Origin: an uncultured Bacilli bacterium
Lineage (GTDB): Bacteria > Bacillota_I > Bacilli_A > RF39 > UBA660
NCBI GenBank assembly: GCA_910585335.1
Contig: CAJUCU010000036.1
Coordinates: 1-7,418, forward strand
Direction of reading: 5' to 3'
DNA: 7,418 nucleotides
Position 1 is the first letter of the stretch, and each line of letters opens with the position of its first letter. The position numbers and the translations under genes were made by a program. Below, one piece after another: positions 1-6,135 of the stretch. The notes below the pieces were generated by a model. It saw only the letters and a program-made list of their open reading frames with translations. It made no database searches and was not told where the DNA came from.

Positions 1-69
1 TATCTATCGCTTTTTGTATACTCTCAAGGTGCCACATCAATTGTAACTCTACAAAATGATAAGTCTTAA
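1..69 (+). CDS. possible 3' end of an upstream gene (partial)
   Basis: Frame 1 is open from the window edge to a TAA at 67-69 and would encode the last 22 residues of a protein ending in TSIVTLQNDKS. The mix of residues looks protein-like, but 22 codons is too short for any family call and an open stretch of this length can arise by chance. No terminator hairpin is visible between this stop and the promoter at 84. The segment may equally be non-coding. Confidence 0.25.
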   Translation, partial: YLSLFVYSQGATSIVTLQNDKS

Positions 70-83
70 AATGAAAAAAATAC

Positions 84-112
84 TTGCAATTTATGACAGA
101 ATATGTTATTAT
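84..112 (+). promoter_or_regulatory. sigma-A-type promoter with extended -10
   Basis: TTGCAA (84-89) and TATTAT (107-112) are 17 bases apart, and TGT directly before the -10 gives an extended -10. Transcription would start near 119, about 20 bases before the ATG at 139, leaving room for the ribosome site AAGGGGG (125-131). An in-frame ATG at 103 lies within the promoter and so is unlikely to be used. Confidence 0.7.
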
Positions 113-138
113 ATCTTGGCAGTGAAGGGGGATATATA

Positions 139-1890
139 ATGAAAGCAACACAAAAACAAAAAATGTATGCTAATCAACTTCGAAGTTTATATGGTCAAAT
201 CCATGATAAAAAAAGCTCTGTAGATTCTAAACCAGTAGAATTATCAGCTTTAAATATGCCTACAGAAGATAATATAAGGGATATTATATTAGGACCTAAG
301 AAGAGCAAAGCAGGAAAACAGGACCGAGTACAGGTTGTAGAAGACACTGTTGAAACCTACCTTGGTCAAAAAAGAAAGCTAGACAGTGATGATATGGAAA
401 AAATCATAGAAGACGCTGTTGAATCTTATGAATCACAAGAACAAAAATTAGAAACTGATGATATGGAACGTATCATAGAAGATACCGTTAGATCATGTCA
501 AGGTGATTATTATGAAGATTATAAGATTGATGCTTATGAGAGTTCAACTGAAACTGAAGTTGAAACTAAGGTTGAAGCCAAATCTGAAGCTAAGATTGAA
601 GCTGATACTGATACTGAAGAAGAGACTTTTACAGCAAGTACTATGCCAGAAGTGAAAGCAGTACAATGGGAGAAAGTTTCTGAGGACGTAGAACCTGTTT
701 TTCATAAGATTGAAACACCAAAAATCAAACCAGTAGAATGGGTTCAAGTTCCTAAAGAAGATATAGAAAAAGCTTTAAGAAATATTGGTGAATTAGAAGA
801 AACAAAGGAATCAGAAGTAAGTACAGTTGGTATCATGGCAGAAGAAAGAAGTGCTGAACTGCAAGATGTATTATCAGCAAAGCAAGAAGAACTTGCTGCA
901 TCTACTTCTATGGATAATCAAGCAAAAAGCTTTAAAGAAATCATGGAAGAAAAATGGCAAGCAGTTAAAATGGAGAAAACTCAAGCTAATATAGAAAGTC
1001 TTCATAATAGTCGTTTCCATAAGCTTTTTGATAAGACTCGTACTATGGTTCATACTATGAAAGATTCTATATCAAATGGATTTTCAGAGTTAAATCTAGG
1101 AGAGAAGTTCAATAAAGCTCGTACTAATTGTTTCAATACACTAAAGAAGGCTTACTCTGCAACTAAAAATGCTACAAGTTCTGTATTAGAAAAATTATCA
1201 AATACCAAAAAGGGATTTCAAGTTTCTACAAGAACAAAAGCAGCGATTGCAGCAGGTCTTGTATCTGTCGTTGGTCTTGCTACTGCTTATAATATGAATA
1301 GTAAAGGAGAAGAAGTGTCTCCACAAAACGCTTCTATTAGTCAAGATTTAGATGATACTGATATGAAACAAGAATTTTCTGTTTTTGAAGGGCTTGCTAA
1401 TATCGATTTAGAAGAAGTTATTTCTGAAATAGGTGCTAAAAATACACCAGTTTATTCTTCTGTAGAACCTGTTGTAGTAGAAAATAGTGACTATGTTAAT
1501 GATGAAGAGCGTATTTTATTAGGAAAGACTATTCTTTTAAATGAAAATGTACCTGTTTATATGAGTGAACAAGATGCTTATTTAGAAGAAAATGCTTTAT
1601 CTAGTTATTATTCAAGTGCTGATGAAAGAGTTGTAATTGGTGCATTAGTTTCCAATGGAGAAAGTATGATGCGTATTTCTGCTAGTCAAGAAAATGCGAA
1701 TGCTACTTTAAACGATATTTTAAATAATGGTGGAGAAGTAGTTAGTGTATTAACTGCTAATAGAAATTATTCTCTATCTGATTATGATGGTAGCCACGCA
1801 TTGTCATCAGAACAACTTGGTGCTAGTGTAGAAGGATGGTATAATATTAACGCTATTCGTCAAGAGAGCGTAAAAACACTTTGCAAATAA
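139..1890 (+). CDS. unrecognised repeat-containing single-pass membrane protein
   Basis: I do not recognise this 583-residue protein. The start at 139 is chosen because AAGGGGG lies 7 bases upstream, and the ATG at 103 sits in the promoter. The N-terminal half is very acidic and probably coiled. Residues 67-119 hold about 2.3 copies of a 23-residue repeat (V/I-EDTVE..., ending DDME-K/R-I). Residues 138-165 are a Glu/Thr/Lys-rich low-complexity stretch. Residues 172-219 hold two 24-residue repeats around V-x-W (AVQWEKV, PVEWVQV). Residues 262-360 are basic and helical. The only clear membrane segment is about 367-384 (AAIAAGLVSVVGLATAY), after a Lys/Arg-rich stretch, which suggests N-terminus inside and C-terminus outside. 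There is no signal peptide. Residues 455-575 look like a folded, beta-rich domain, perhaps SH3-like, but that is a guess. The gene has its own promoter and terminator. A role at the cell envelope is inference from topology only. Confidence 0.85.
   Translation: MKATQKQKMYANQLRSLYGQIHDKKSSVDSKPVELSALNMPTEDNIRDIILGPKKSKAGKQDRVQVVEDTVETYLGQKRKLDSDDMEKIIEDAVESYESQEQKLETDDMERIIEDTVRSCQGDYYEDYKIDAYESSTETEVETKVEAKSEAKIEADTDTEEETFTASTMPEVKAVQWEKVSEDVEPVFHKIETPKIKPVEWVQVPKEDIEKALRNIGELEETKESEVSTVGIMAEERSAELQDVLSAKQEELAASTSMDNQAKSFKEIMEEKWQAVKMEKTQANIESLHNSRFHKLFDKTRTMVHTMKDSISNGFSELNLGEKFNKARTNCFNTLKKAYSATKNATSSVLEKLSNTKKGFQVSTRTKAAIAAGLVSVVGLATAYNMNSKGEEVSPQNASISQDLDDTDMKQEFSVFEGLANIDLEEVISEIGAKNTPVYSSVEPVVVENSDYVNDEERILLGKTILLNENVPVYMSEQDAYLEENALSSYYSSADERVVIGALVSNGESMMRISASQENANATLNDILNNGGEVVSVLTANRNYSLSDYDGSHALSSEQLGASVEGWYNINAIRQESVKTLCK
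337..495 (+). repeat. 69-bp in-frame coding repeat, two full units and a partial third
   Basis: Units start at 337, 406 and 475, each 69 bases (23 codons) apart. They encode VEDTVETYLG...DDMEKI, IEDAVESYES...DDMERI and IEDTVRS. The first two are conserved over their full length at protein level, with many silent or conservative differences, so the duplication is not recent. The third fades after about seven codons. Confidence 0.8.
652..795 (+). repeat. 72-bp in-frame coding repeat, two units
   Basis: Two 24-codon units start at 652 (VKAVQWEKVSEDVE) and 724 (IKPVEWVQVPKEDIE). The spaced pattern [VI]K-x-V-x-W-x-x-V followed by an acidic helix is shared, while the DNA has diverged. This family is distinct from the 23-residue repeat earlier in the same protein. 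Confidence 0.65.
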
Positions 1891-1900
1891 TATGAAATTT

Positions 1901-1929
1901 GACTATTGAGTTTCAATAGTCTTTTTTTT
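1901..1929 (+). terminator. Rho-independent terminator
   Basis: A perfect 9-bp stem GACTATTGA / TCAATAGTC (1901-1909 with 1913-1921) with a 3-base loop is followed by eight Ts. It lies 10 bases after the stop of the repeat protein and isolates that gene from the sporulation operon. The AT-rich stretch from 1930 to 2068 holds no gene or clear promoter that I can see. Confidence 0.93.
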
Positions 1930-2068
1930 GTCAATTATAGTGTAAAATAATCACTTTTAAAAATAGAAAAATATACTTTTATATTTTTTCTTAAACCCTT
2001 ATTTTATATAGAATAAAGAGACGTCCTTTAGAGTTTTAGAAAAATAAAATTTTATTTTTTTGTAAATT

Positions 2069-2126
2069 TTTGTCGAACGAATAATTTGTCGTTTTTTGTC
2101 GAATTGCAAGACAGAATCAGAATAAT
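2069..2126 (+). promoter_or_regulatory. Spo0A-box cluster and candidate promoter of the spoIIAA-sigF operon
   Basis: Three sites resemble the Spo0A box TTTGTCGAA: 2069-2077 (perfect), 2085-2093 (TTTGTCGTT) and 2095-2103 (perfect). The last two are 10 bp apart, one helical turn, matching the tandem spacing known for Spo0A dimers. A -10-like AATAAT at 2121-2126 places box 3 exactly over the -35 position, as in Spo0A-activated sigma-A promoters such as spoIIG. No convincing sigma-H -35 (AGGA) is visible, although GAAT occurs at 2114 and 2120. The boxes are seen directly; the promoter assignment is inference. Confidence 0.72.
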
Positions 2127-2160
2127 CATTTATAGTGGAGAAGCGAGGTGGATAAAGATT

Positions 2161-2499
2161 ATGTTTTTGATTACAACGAAAGTGAATAAAGGAATTATAT
2201 TTTTACGATTATATGGTTCTTTGAATATGAGAACTGTAAAAGAGTTTTCAGAAGAGATTAACTATCTTCTATATGAACAAGGAACAAAAAGATTAGTAAT
2301 TAACTTTGATGAAGTAAATATTACAAATGATGCCATCTTTGGTGCAATTGGAAATAAATTAATTGAAATTTTTCTTAGTTGTGGCGAAGTCGCTTTGTGT
2401 GGTCTTAGTCAAGATAGAAAAGACTATATCGGTTCAAGACGTGAGCAGTTATTTTTTGTAGATAGTGAGTTAGATGCATTTCGGTATTTGAGTTGCTAG
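2161..2499 (+). CDS. spoIIAA: SpoIIAA-like STAS-domain protein lacking the phospho-serine
   Basis: A 112-residue STAS-domain protein, close to the usual 117 of SpoIIAA. In the classical system SpoIIAA is the anti-anti-sigma factor: unphosphorylated, it frees sigma-F in the forespore by binding SpoIIAB. The start at 2161 follows GAGGTGG (2145-2151); the open frame extends upstream to a TTG at 2086, but that part overlaps the Spo0A boxes and lacks a ribosome site. The STAS pattern is visible: strand IIFLRLYGSLN (12-22), helix TVKEFSEEINYLL (25-37), strand KRLVINFDEV (43-52) and the downstream EVALCGLS strand. From memory, Bacillus subtilis SpoIIAA reads MDSSG at 55-59, with Ser58 phosphorylated; here the aligned residues are TNDAI (Asn56, Asp57, Ala58), so the phosphosite is gone. 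It lies 9 bases before sigF with no spoIIAB between. The name rests on context plus fold, and the function may be altered. Confidence 0.8.
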   Translation: MFLITTKVNKGIIFLRLYGSLNMRTVKEFSEEINYLLYEQGTKRLVINFDEVNITNDAIFGAIGNKLIEIFLSCGEVALCGLSQDRKDYIGSRREQLFFVDSELDAFRYLSC

Positions 2500-2508
2500 G
2501 AGGAGAAA

Positions 2509-3144
2509 ATGGACGACATACTTGAATATGAAAATTTAGTTTGGAGTATTGTAGCGAAGTATGGTGGTTATTTTGATAAAGATGATTTATATCAAGTAGG
2601 AATGATGGGACTGATTTCAGCATATCAACATTTTGATGTGACGAAAGGTGTTAAATTTTCTACTTATGCTTATCAGTATATTTTTGGAGAAGTCTATAAA
2701 TATGTTCAAGAAAGTAGAGTAGTAAAAGTGAGTCGTGATATGACAAAATTAAATAGAGCGATTGAAAAAGGACGCGATGTTTTAAGACAAACTTTGATGC
2801 GTGAGCCTAGTGATTTTGAACTTTCTACCTTTTTGGAAATTGATGAGGAAAAATTAATAGAAGCGAAAGCTTCAGGTGAGATGATTAGAAGCTTGGATTC
2901 CATGACGAATGATGATATGAATTTATATCAGCAACTAGGTTGTGAAGAAAAACAATTGACCTCGGAAATGTTAGATTTGAAAACAGAACTTGCCGCATTA
3001 GATAGTGAAGATCAACAATTGATTTATAGTCGCTATTTTATGGATTTAACACAACAAGAAGTATCCCACAACTTGGGAATTTCACAAGTGCAAGTTTCTA
3101 GAAAGGAGAGTAAAGTATTAAATAAATTAAAAACGAGACTTTAA
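2509..3144 (+). CDS. sigF: RNA polymerase sporulation sigma factor, sigma-F type
   Basis: A sigma-70 family factor of 211 residues, expected to direct early forespore transcription. Region 2 spans about 8-75: DDLYQVGMMGLISAYQHFD (25-43) is the core-binding part and VKFSTYAYQYIFGEVYKYV (48-66) the -10 recognition part. Region 3 is about 76-120. Region 4 (about 156-211) carries the helix-turn-helix TQQEVSHNLGISQVQVSRKE; its ISQVQVSR is as I recall it in Bacillus subtilis sigma-F, whereas sigma-G has ISEAQVSR. Placement behind a STAS gene and ahead of spoVA also favours sigma-F. The start ATG follows GGAGGA (2500-2505), so the protein really begins just before region 2: about 36 N-terminal residues of typical sigma-F are missing. 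The usual spoIIAB gene upstream is absent. The gene ends at a strong terminator. Confidence 0.88.
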   Translation: MDDILEYENLVWSIVAKYGGYFDKDDLYQVGMMGLISAYQHFDVTKGVKFSTYAYQYIFGEVYKYVQESRVVKVSRDMTKLNRAIEKGRDVLRQTLMREPSDFELSTFLEIDEEKLIEAKASGEMIRSLDSMTNDDMNLYQQLGCEEKQLTSEMLDLKTELAALDSEDQQLIYSRYFMDLTQQEVSHNLGISQVQVSRKESKVLNKLKTRL

Positions 3145-3171
3145 GAAAATTCTAGAAATTTTCTTTTTTTT
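3143..3171 (+). terminator. Rho-independent terminator of the spoIIAA-sigF operon
   Basis: The stem GAAAATT / AATTTTC (3145-3151 with 3157-3163) extends by two A-T pairs into the sigF stop codon and the T-run. The loop is 5 bases and eight Ts follow (3164-3171). It separates sigF transcription from the spoVA genes. Confidence 0.85.
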
Positions 3172-3200
3172 GTATAGAATGGGAAAATATTCTAATACTA
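3172..3200 (+). promoter_or_regulatory. candidate sigma-G-type promoter for spoVACDEb
   Basis: GTATA (3172-3176) fits the sigma-G -35 pattern GHATR. After 17 bases AATACTA (3194-3200) matches six of seven positions of the -10 pattern CATWHTA. In Bacillus subtilis the spoVA operon is sigma-G dependent, so this is the expected class. One tension: the predicted transcript start near 3206 falls on the GGTGA ribosome site of spoVAC, giving a leader of only about 10 bases. Confidence 0.5.
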
Positions 3201-3215
3201 GTAATGGTGATTAAT

Positions 3216-3659
3216 ATGGTAAATAAAAAGTATGACAAAGTAGTAAGCCGACATAAACCAAAAGAAGAACGTGGTATGCACGCAGTTATTGCTTTCATTG
3301 TCGGAGGATTAGTCGGACTACTTGGAGAAGTTCTCATTCAGGTATTCTGTCAAAAATTTCATATTTCAAGAAGTGAAGCTTCTGTATTTATGATGATTAC
3401 TTTAATTTTTATTGCTTCTCTTTGTACAGCATTAGGATTCTTTGATAATTTAGTTAATTTTGCACGATGTGGACTTTTGATTCCTATTACAGGATTCGCT
3501 CATTCTATGACTTCTGCGGCGATTGACTACCGAAAAGAGGGACCTATCTTTGGACTTGGTAGTAATATTTTTAAACTAGCAGGATCTGTCATTTTATATG
3601 GTGTTGTTTCTGCTTGGTTTTTTGGAATAATACGTCTTTTAATCGGAGGTGGAGTATGA
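3216..3659 (+). CDS. spoVAC: stage V sporulation protein AC (SpoVAC)
   Basis: A 147-residue inner-membrane protein of the SpoVA complex, which moves calcium-dipicolinate into the forespore and releases it at germination; SpoVAC of Bacillus subtilis has been described as a mechanosensitive channel. The N-terminus YDKVVSRHKPK (6-16) is the family's cytoplasmic lead-in. Hydrophobic segments lie at about 22-44, 57-76, 84-104 and 121-143. The signature LLIPITGFAHSMTSAA (87-102) and SNIFKLAGSVILYGV (116-130) are clear. The start at 3216 is favoured over ATG 3204 because GGTGA (3206-3210) lies 5 bases before it. It is the first gene of a three-gene operon and overlaps spoVAD by ATGA. Length is as in other members. 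Confidence 0.95.
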   Translation: MVNKKYDKVVSRHKPKEERGMHAVIAFIVGGLVGLLGEVLIQVFCQKFHISRSEASVFMMITLIFIASLCTALGFFDNLVNFARCGLLIPITGFAHSMTSAAIDYRKEGPIFGLGSNIFKLAGSVILYGVVSAWFFGIIRLLIGGGV

Positions 3660-4651
3660 GTTCTAAATATAAAAATGTTTATTTACATGAGACTGCAACC
3701 GTTGTTGGTCCTTATGAGAAGAATGGACCTTTAAGTAAATACTTTGATAAAAAGTATGATGATTTGTATTGTGGGGCAGACTCATGGGAGAAAGCAGAAG
3801 TAAAGTTATTACAAGAGAGTCTTAATATGTTATTAAAGAAAAAAGGAATTAAAAAAGATGAAATTGATTTAGTGATTTCTGGAGATTTACTAAATCAGAT
3901 TACTGCTTCTAGTTATGCTGGAAGTCCTTTATCGGCACCTTTTTTAGGAGTTTATAGTGCTTGTGCAACGAGTATGGAAGCAATGATTTTAGCCTCTACT
4001 TTCATTGATTCTAAACGGAAGAAGAATGTAGTGATTGCTACCAGTTCTCATAATATGTCTAGTGAGAAGCAGTTTCGAAATCCAACTGAGTATGGTGCAC
4101 CTAAACCAATGACAGCTACTTTTACAGCAACAGGTGGTGCTTCTGCTTTACTTTCTTCTGAGAAGAGTCCAATTAGAGTAGAATCTGGTACTATTGGACG
4201 AATTATTGACTATAATCAAACGGATCCTTTTCATATGGGGGCTGTAATGGCCGGGGCAGCAGCAGATACGATTTATAGACATTTAACAGAGATGAAGCGA
4301 GATGCTAGTTATTATGATTTAATTTTAACAGGTGACCTTGGTAAATATGGTAAAGAGATTTTGAAGGATTATATGATGGAGGAGTATAAAATTGATTTAA
4401 GTAAAAATTATAATGACTGTGGTGTTATTTTATATGATACAGAACGTCAGAGCCAAGTGCAGGCTGGTGGCTCTGGACCAGTGTGTAGTGCTTTAGTTAA
4501 TTTTACAATGGTTGTGGATAAACTTAAAAAGAAAGAATTAAAGCGTGTTTTGTTAGTAGCAACGGGAGCCCTTTTTTCACCAACATTTGTTTATCAAAAA
4601 GAAAATATTTTAAGTATTGCCCATGCCGTTAGTTTGGAGGTGGCAGAATGA
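3656..4651 (+). CDS. spoVAD: stage V sporulation protein AD (SpoVAD), dipicolinate-binding
   Basis: A 331-residue, soluble thiolase-fold protein (about 338 in Bacillus subtilis) that binds dipicolinic acid at the inner spore membrane and works with SpoVAC. The start is the ATG overlapping the spoVAC stop (ATGA), preceded by GGAGGTGG (3645-3652); an in-frame ATG at 3614 lies deep inside spoVAC and is not credible. Visible family features are VYSACATSMEAM (99-110) with the thiolase-position Cys103, ATSSHNMSSEKQFRNPTEYG (128-147), the Gly-rich TATGGASALL after it, and DLGKYGKEIL. The C-terminal QAGGSGPVCSA motif is typical of SpoVAD. It ends in an ATGA overlap with spoVAEb, so all three are translationally coupled. 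Confidence 0.96.
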   Translation: MSSKYKNVYLHETATVVGPYEKNGPLSKYFDKKYDDLYCGADSWEKAEVKLLQESLNMLLKKKGIKKDEIDLVISGDLLNQITASSYAGSPLSAPFLGVYSACATSMEAMILASTFIDSKRKKNVVIATSSHNMSSEKQFRNPTEYGAPKPMTATFTATGGASALLSSEKSPIRVESGTIGRIIDYNQTDPFHMGAVMAGAAADTIYRHLTEMKRDASYYDLILTGDLGKYGKEILKDYMMEEYKIDLSKNYNDCGVILYDTERQSQVQAGGSGPVCSALVNFTMVVDKLKKKELKRVLLVATGALFSPTFVYQKENILSIAHAVSLEVAE

Positions 4652-4998
4652 TTTTTCTATATTCATTTTTATTCGCAGGATTTATCTGTATGATTTCGCA
4701 GATTATTTTGGATAATACCAAACTGACTCCAGGACACATTACCAGTATTTTAGTAGTAGTAGGTGCGGCGCTTGATACTTTTAGTATTTATGATAAAATC
4801 GTCGAAGTGGTAGGTGGAGGAGCGATGGTTCCTATTACTAGTTTTGGTCATTTATTAATTCATGGTGCACTTGCTAAAGTAGATGTGATGGGACCAATTG
4901 GAATTGTGATGGGGATGTTTGATCTTACTGCTTCTGGTATTACAGCAGCGATTATCTTTTCATTTATCTTTTCCTTATTCTTTAAACCAAAAAATTAA
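4648..4998 (+). CDS. spoVAEb: stage V sporulation protein AE, short form (SpoVAEb)
   Basis: A 116-residue integral membrane protein of the SpoVA dipicolinate channel. Hydrophobic segments lie at about 2-22, 30-50, 54-75 and 83-112. It shares a pattern with SpoVAC (YDKIVEVVGGGAMVPITSFGHLL here, FDNLVNFARCGLLIPITGFAHSM there), which shows the two are paralogues. The ribosome site GGAGGTGG (4636-4643) lies just before the ATG, inside the end of spoVAD. This is the last gene of the operon: spoVAA, spoVAB, the spoVAEa form and spoVAF are not present here, so the cluster has the short C-D-E set known from clostridia. A terminator hairpin follows within 10 bases. Confidence 0.94.
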   Translation: MIFLYSFLFAGFICMISQIILDNTKLTPGHITSILVVVGAALDTFSIYDKIVEVVGGGAMVPITSFGHLLIHGALAKVDVMGPIGIVMGMFDLTASGITAAIIFSFIFSLFFKPKN

Positions 4999-5000
4999 TG

Positions 5001-5033
5001 AAAAAACTTTCCAAAATGTAGGAAAGCTTTTTT
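5001..5033. terminator. bidirectional terminator between convergent genes
   Basis: The stem CTTTCC / GGAAAG (5007-5012 with 5021-5026) with an 8-base loop has six As on its left and CTTTTTT on its right. It can therefore end spoVAEb on the plus strand and the RNHCP gene on the minus strand. The two genes are only 42 bases apart. Confidence 0.8.
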
Positions 5034-5040
5034 AAGTTAA

Positions 5041-5343
5041 CTATATTTTTGTAGATAGTGTAATAATTTCATCCATCGAATCATCTTTTGCCACAATATT
5101 TTTATGAGACTCTTTGCATTTTTCACAAGTATATAAAATTTTGTATGTATCTTTGAACTTCTCTATACCTGTGGGTTTTAGTAGTCCTTTGCATCTATTC
5201 TTTCTATCTCCTGGGAAAATATCTACGTGTTTAGAATAAAGGCAATAAGGACAATGGTCTCTTGCTGTATATTTCAGTGCTTTTACTTCTTTGTTACAAT
5301 TTTCACAAATAAAATCTTCATCTATCATGTGAAATCTTTTCAT
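5041..5343 (-). CDS. RNHCP-domain zinc-ribbon protein
   Basis: A 100-residue soluble protein matching the RNHCP family, a small widespread family of unknown function named after a conserved motif. Here the motif is RDHCP (28-32), within YTARDHCPYCLYSKHVD, followed by PGDRKNRCKGLLKP (44-57). The likely metal ligands are CxxC at 13/16, CxxC at 31/34, Cys51 and CxxC at 73/76 with His80, consistent with two zinc ribbons. The start ATG (5341-5343) is chosen because AGGTG (5351-5355, minus strand) lies 7 bases before it; a GTG at 5352 overlaps that ribosome site. It is transcribed against its neighbours between two conserved plus-strand operons, which suggests separate insertion or retention at this spot. 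Its role is not known. Confidence 0.88.
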   Translation of the reverse strand: MKRFHMIDEDFICENCNKEVKALKYTARDHCPYCLYSKHVDIFPGDRKNRCKGLLKPTGIEKFKDTYKILYTCEKCKESHKNIVAKDDSMDEIITLSTKI

Positions 5344-5360
5344 TTCTATCACCTAGAAAA

Positions 5361-5369
5361 ATTATATCA
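5361..5369 (-). promoter_or_regulatory. extended -10 promoter of the RNHCP gene
   Basis: On the minus strand TGA-TATAAT gives a perfect -10 (5361-5366) with an extended TG. No good -35 is present at 17 bases. The predicted start near 5354 leaves a very short leader before the ATG at 5343. Confidence 0.5.
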
Positions 5370-5384
5370 TAAACAGTAGAATTA

Positions 5385-5393
5385 TGATACAAT
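5385..5393 (+). promoter_or_regulatory. extended -10 promoter of scpA-scpB
   Basis: TGA-TACAAT is a good extended -10 (hexamer 5388-5393), with start expected near 5400, about 19 bases before the scpA GTG. The -35 is weak. It lies back-to-back with the minus-strand promoter, so the 75-base gap holds a compact divergent pair. Confidence 0.5.
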
Positions 5394-5418
5394 ACTATTA
5401 GAGTCTGGAAGTGATAGA

Positions 5419-6135
5419 GTGAATTTGGATATTAGAATTTCGGAGTTTGAGGGACCTCTTGACTTACTTTTACATTTGATTAAAGAAAGTAAGATGGATA
5501 TTTTAGAAATTGAGATTGAAAGTATTACAGAGCAGTATTTAAAATATATTGAGCAAGAAGAAAATCTCAACTTGGAGATTGCTAGTGAATATTTGGTAAT
5601 GGCTTCAGAACTTATTGAAATGAAATCTCGAATGCTTCTTCCTAAAAGTTCTAGTGATGAAGAAGTAGAAGAGGAGGAAGACCCTAGAGAAGAATTGATT
5701 AATAGACTTTTAGAATATCAAGCTTATAAGGAGATTACTAAGGCTTTAAAAGAGAAAGAAGAGAGTAGGCAAAAGTTTTATACGAAAGCACCTGAGAATT
5801 ATTCACAGTTTATAGAGGATGATACTACTTTAGAAAGTGATGTTAGTATCGATGATTTAGTGGATGCTTTTAAGAAGTATTTGCAAAGAAAAAAAGAGAT
5901 GAAACCACTTTCTACCAAGGTTACGGTAAGAGAAATTTCAGTTTCTTCTAGGCGTCATGATATTAAGCGGATTTTAGGAGAGAAAAAGCGTGTTTCTTTT
6001 TTTGAACTTTTCCCTGAAGTATCTAAAGAATATATTGTTGCAACGTTTCTAGCAGTACTTGAAATGGCCAAAAGTAAGGAGTTAAAAATTGTTCAAAAGG
6101 ATACATTTGATGACATAATATGTGAGGTGACATAA
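5419..6135 (+). CDS. scpA: segregation and condensation protein A (kleisin)
   Basis: ScpA is the kleisin subunit of the SMC-ScpAB condensin, bridging the two SMC heads and binding a ScpB dimer; it compacts and separates chromosomes at the nucleoid. The 238-residue length is near the usual 250. The N-terminal SMC-neck domain is clear: SEFEGPLDLLLHLIKESKMD (8-27), then ITEQYLKYIEQ and ASEYLVMASELIEMKSRMLLP. An acidic linker EEVEEEEDPREE follows, and the C-terminal winged-helix that binds the SMC head covers about the last 70 residues. The start is GTG at 5419, preceded by GGAAGTGA (5407-5414); it gives the expected N-terminus. It overlaps scpB by one base (TAATG). Confidence 0.96.
   Translation: MNLDIRISEFEGPLDLLLHLIKESKMDILEIEIESITEQYLKYIEQEENLNLEIASEYLVMASELIEMKSRMLLPKSSSDEEVEEEEDPREELINRLLEYQAYKEITKALKEKEESRQKFYTKAPENYSQFIEDDTTLESDVSIDDLVDAFKKYLQRKKEMKPLSTKVTVREISVSSRRHDIKRILGEKKRVSFFELFPEVSKEYIVATFLAVLEMAKSKELKIVQKDTFDDIICEVT

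Noticed and set aside
544..747. Minus-strand open frame opposite the first large gene
   Set aside because: It is a shadow of the Glu/Lys/Thr-rich coding repeats, read as Phe/Ser-rich sequence with no ribosome site.
2040..2059. Perfect A/T-only palindrome (AAAAATAAAA / TTTTATTTTT) before the Spo0A boxes
   Set aside because: It contains no G-C pairs and lies in very AT-rich DNA where such palindromes arise easily; too weak to call as a terminator or operator.
2086..2160. TTG-initiated N-terminal extension of the STAS protein
   Set aside because: It overlaps the Spo0A boxes and candidate promoter, lacks a ribosome site, and the ATG at 2161 has GAGGTGG at good spacing and gives a normal SpoIIAA length.
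2405..3337. Minus-strand open frames across sigF and spoVAC
   Set aside because: They lie opposite well-recognised genes, have no family features and show no translation signals.
3614..3655. Upstream start for spoVAD within spoVAC
   Set aside because: The added residues are unlike SpoVAD, while the ATG at 3656 has GGAGGTGG and the standard ATGA overlap.
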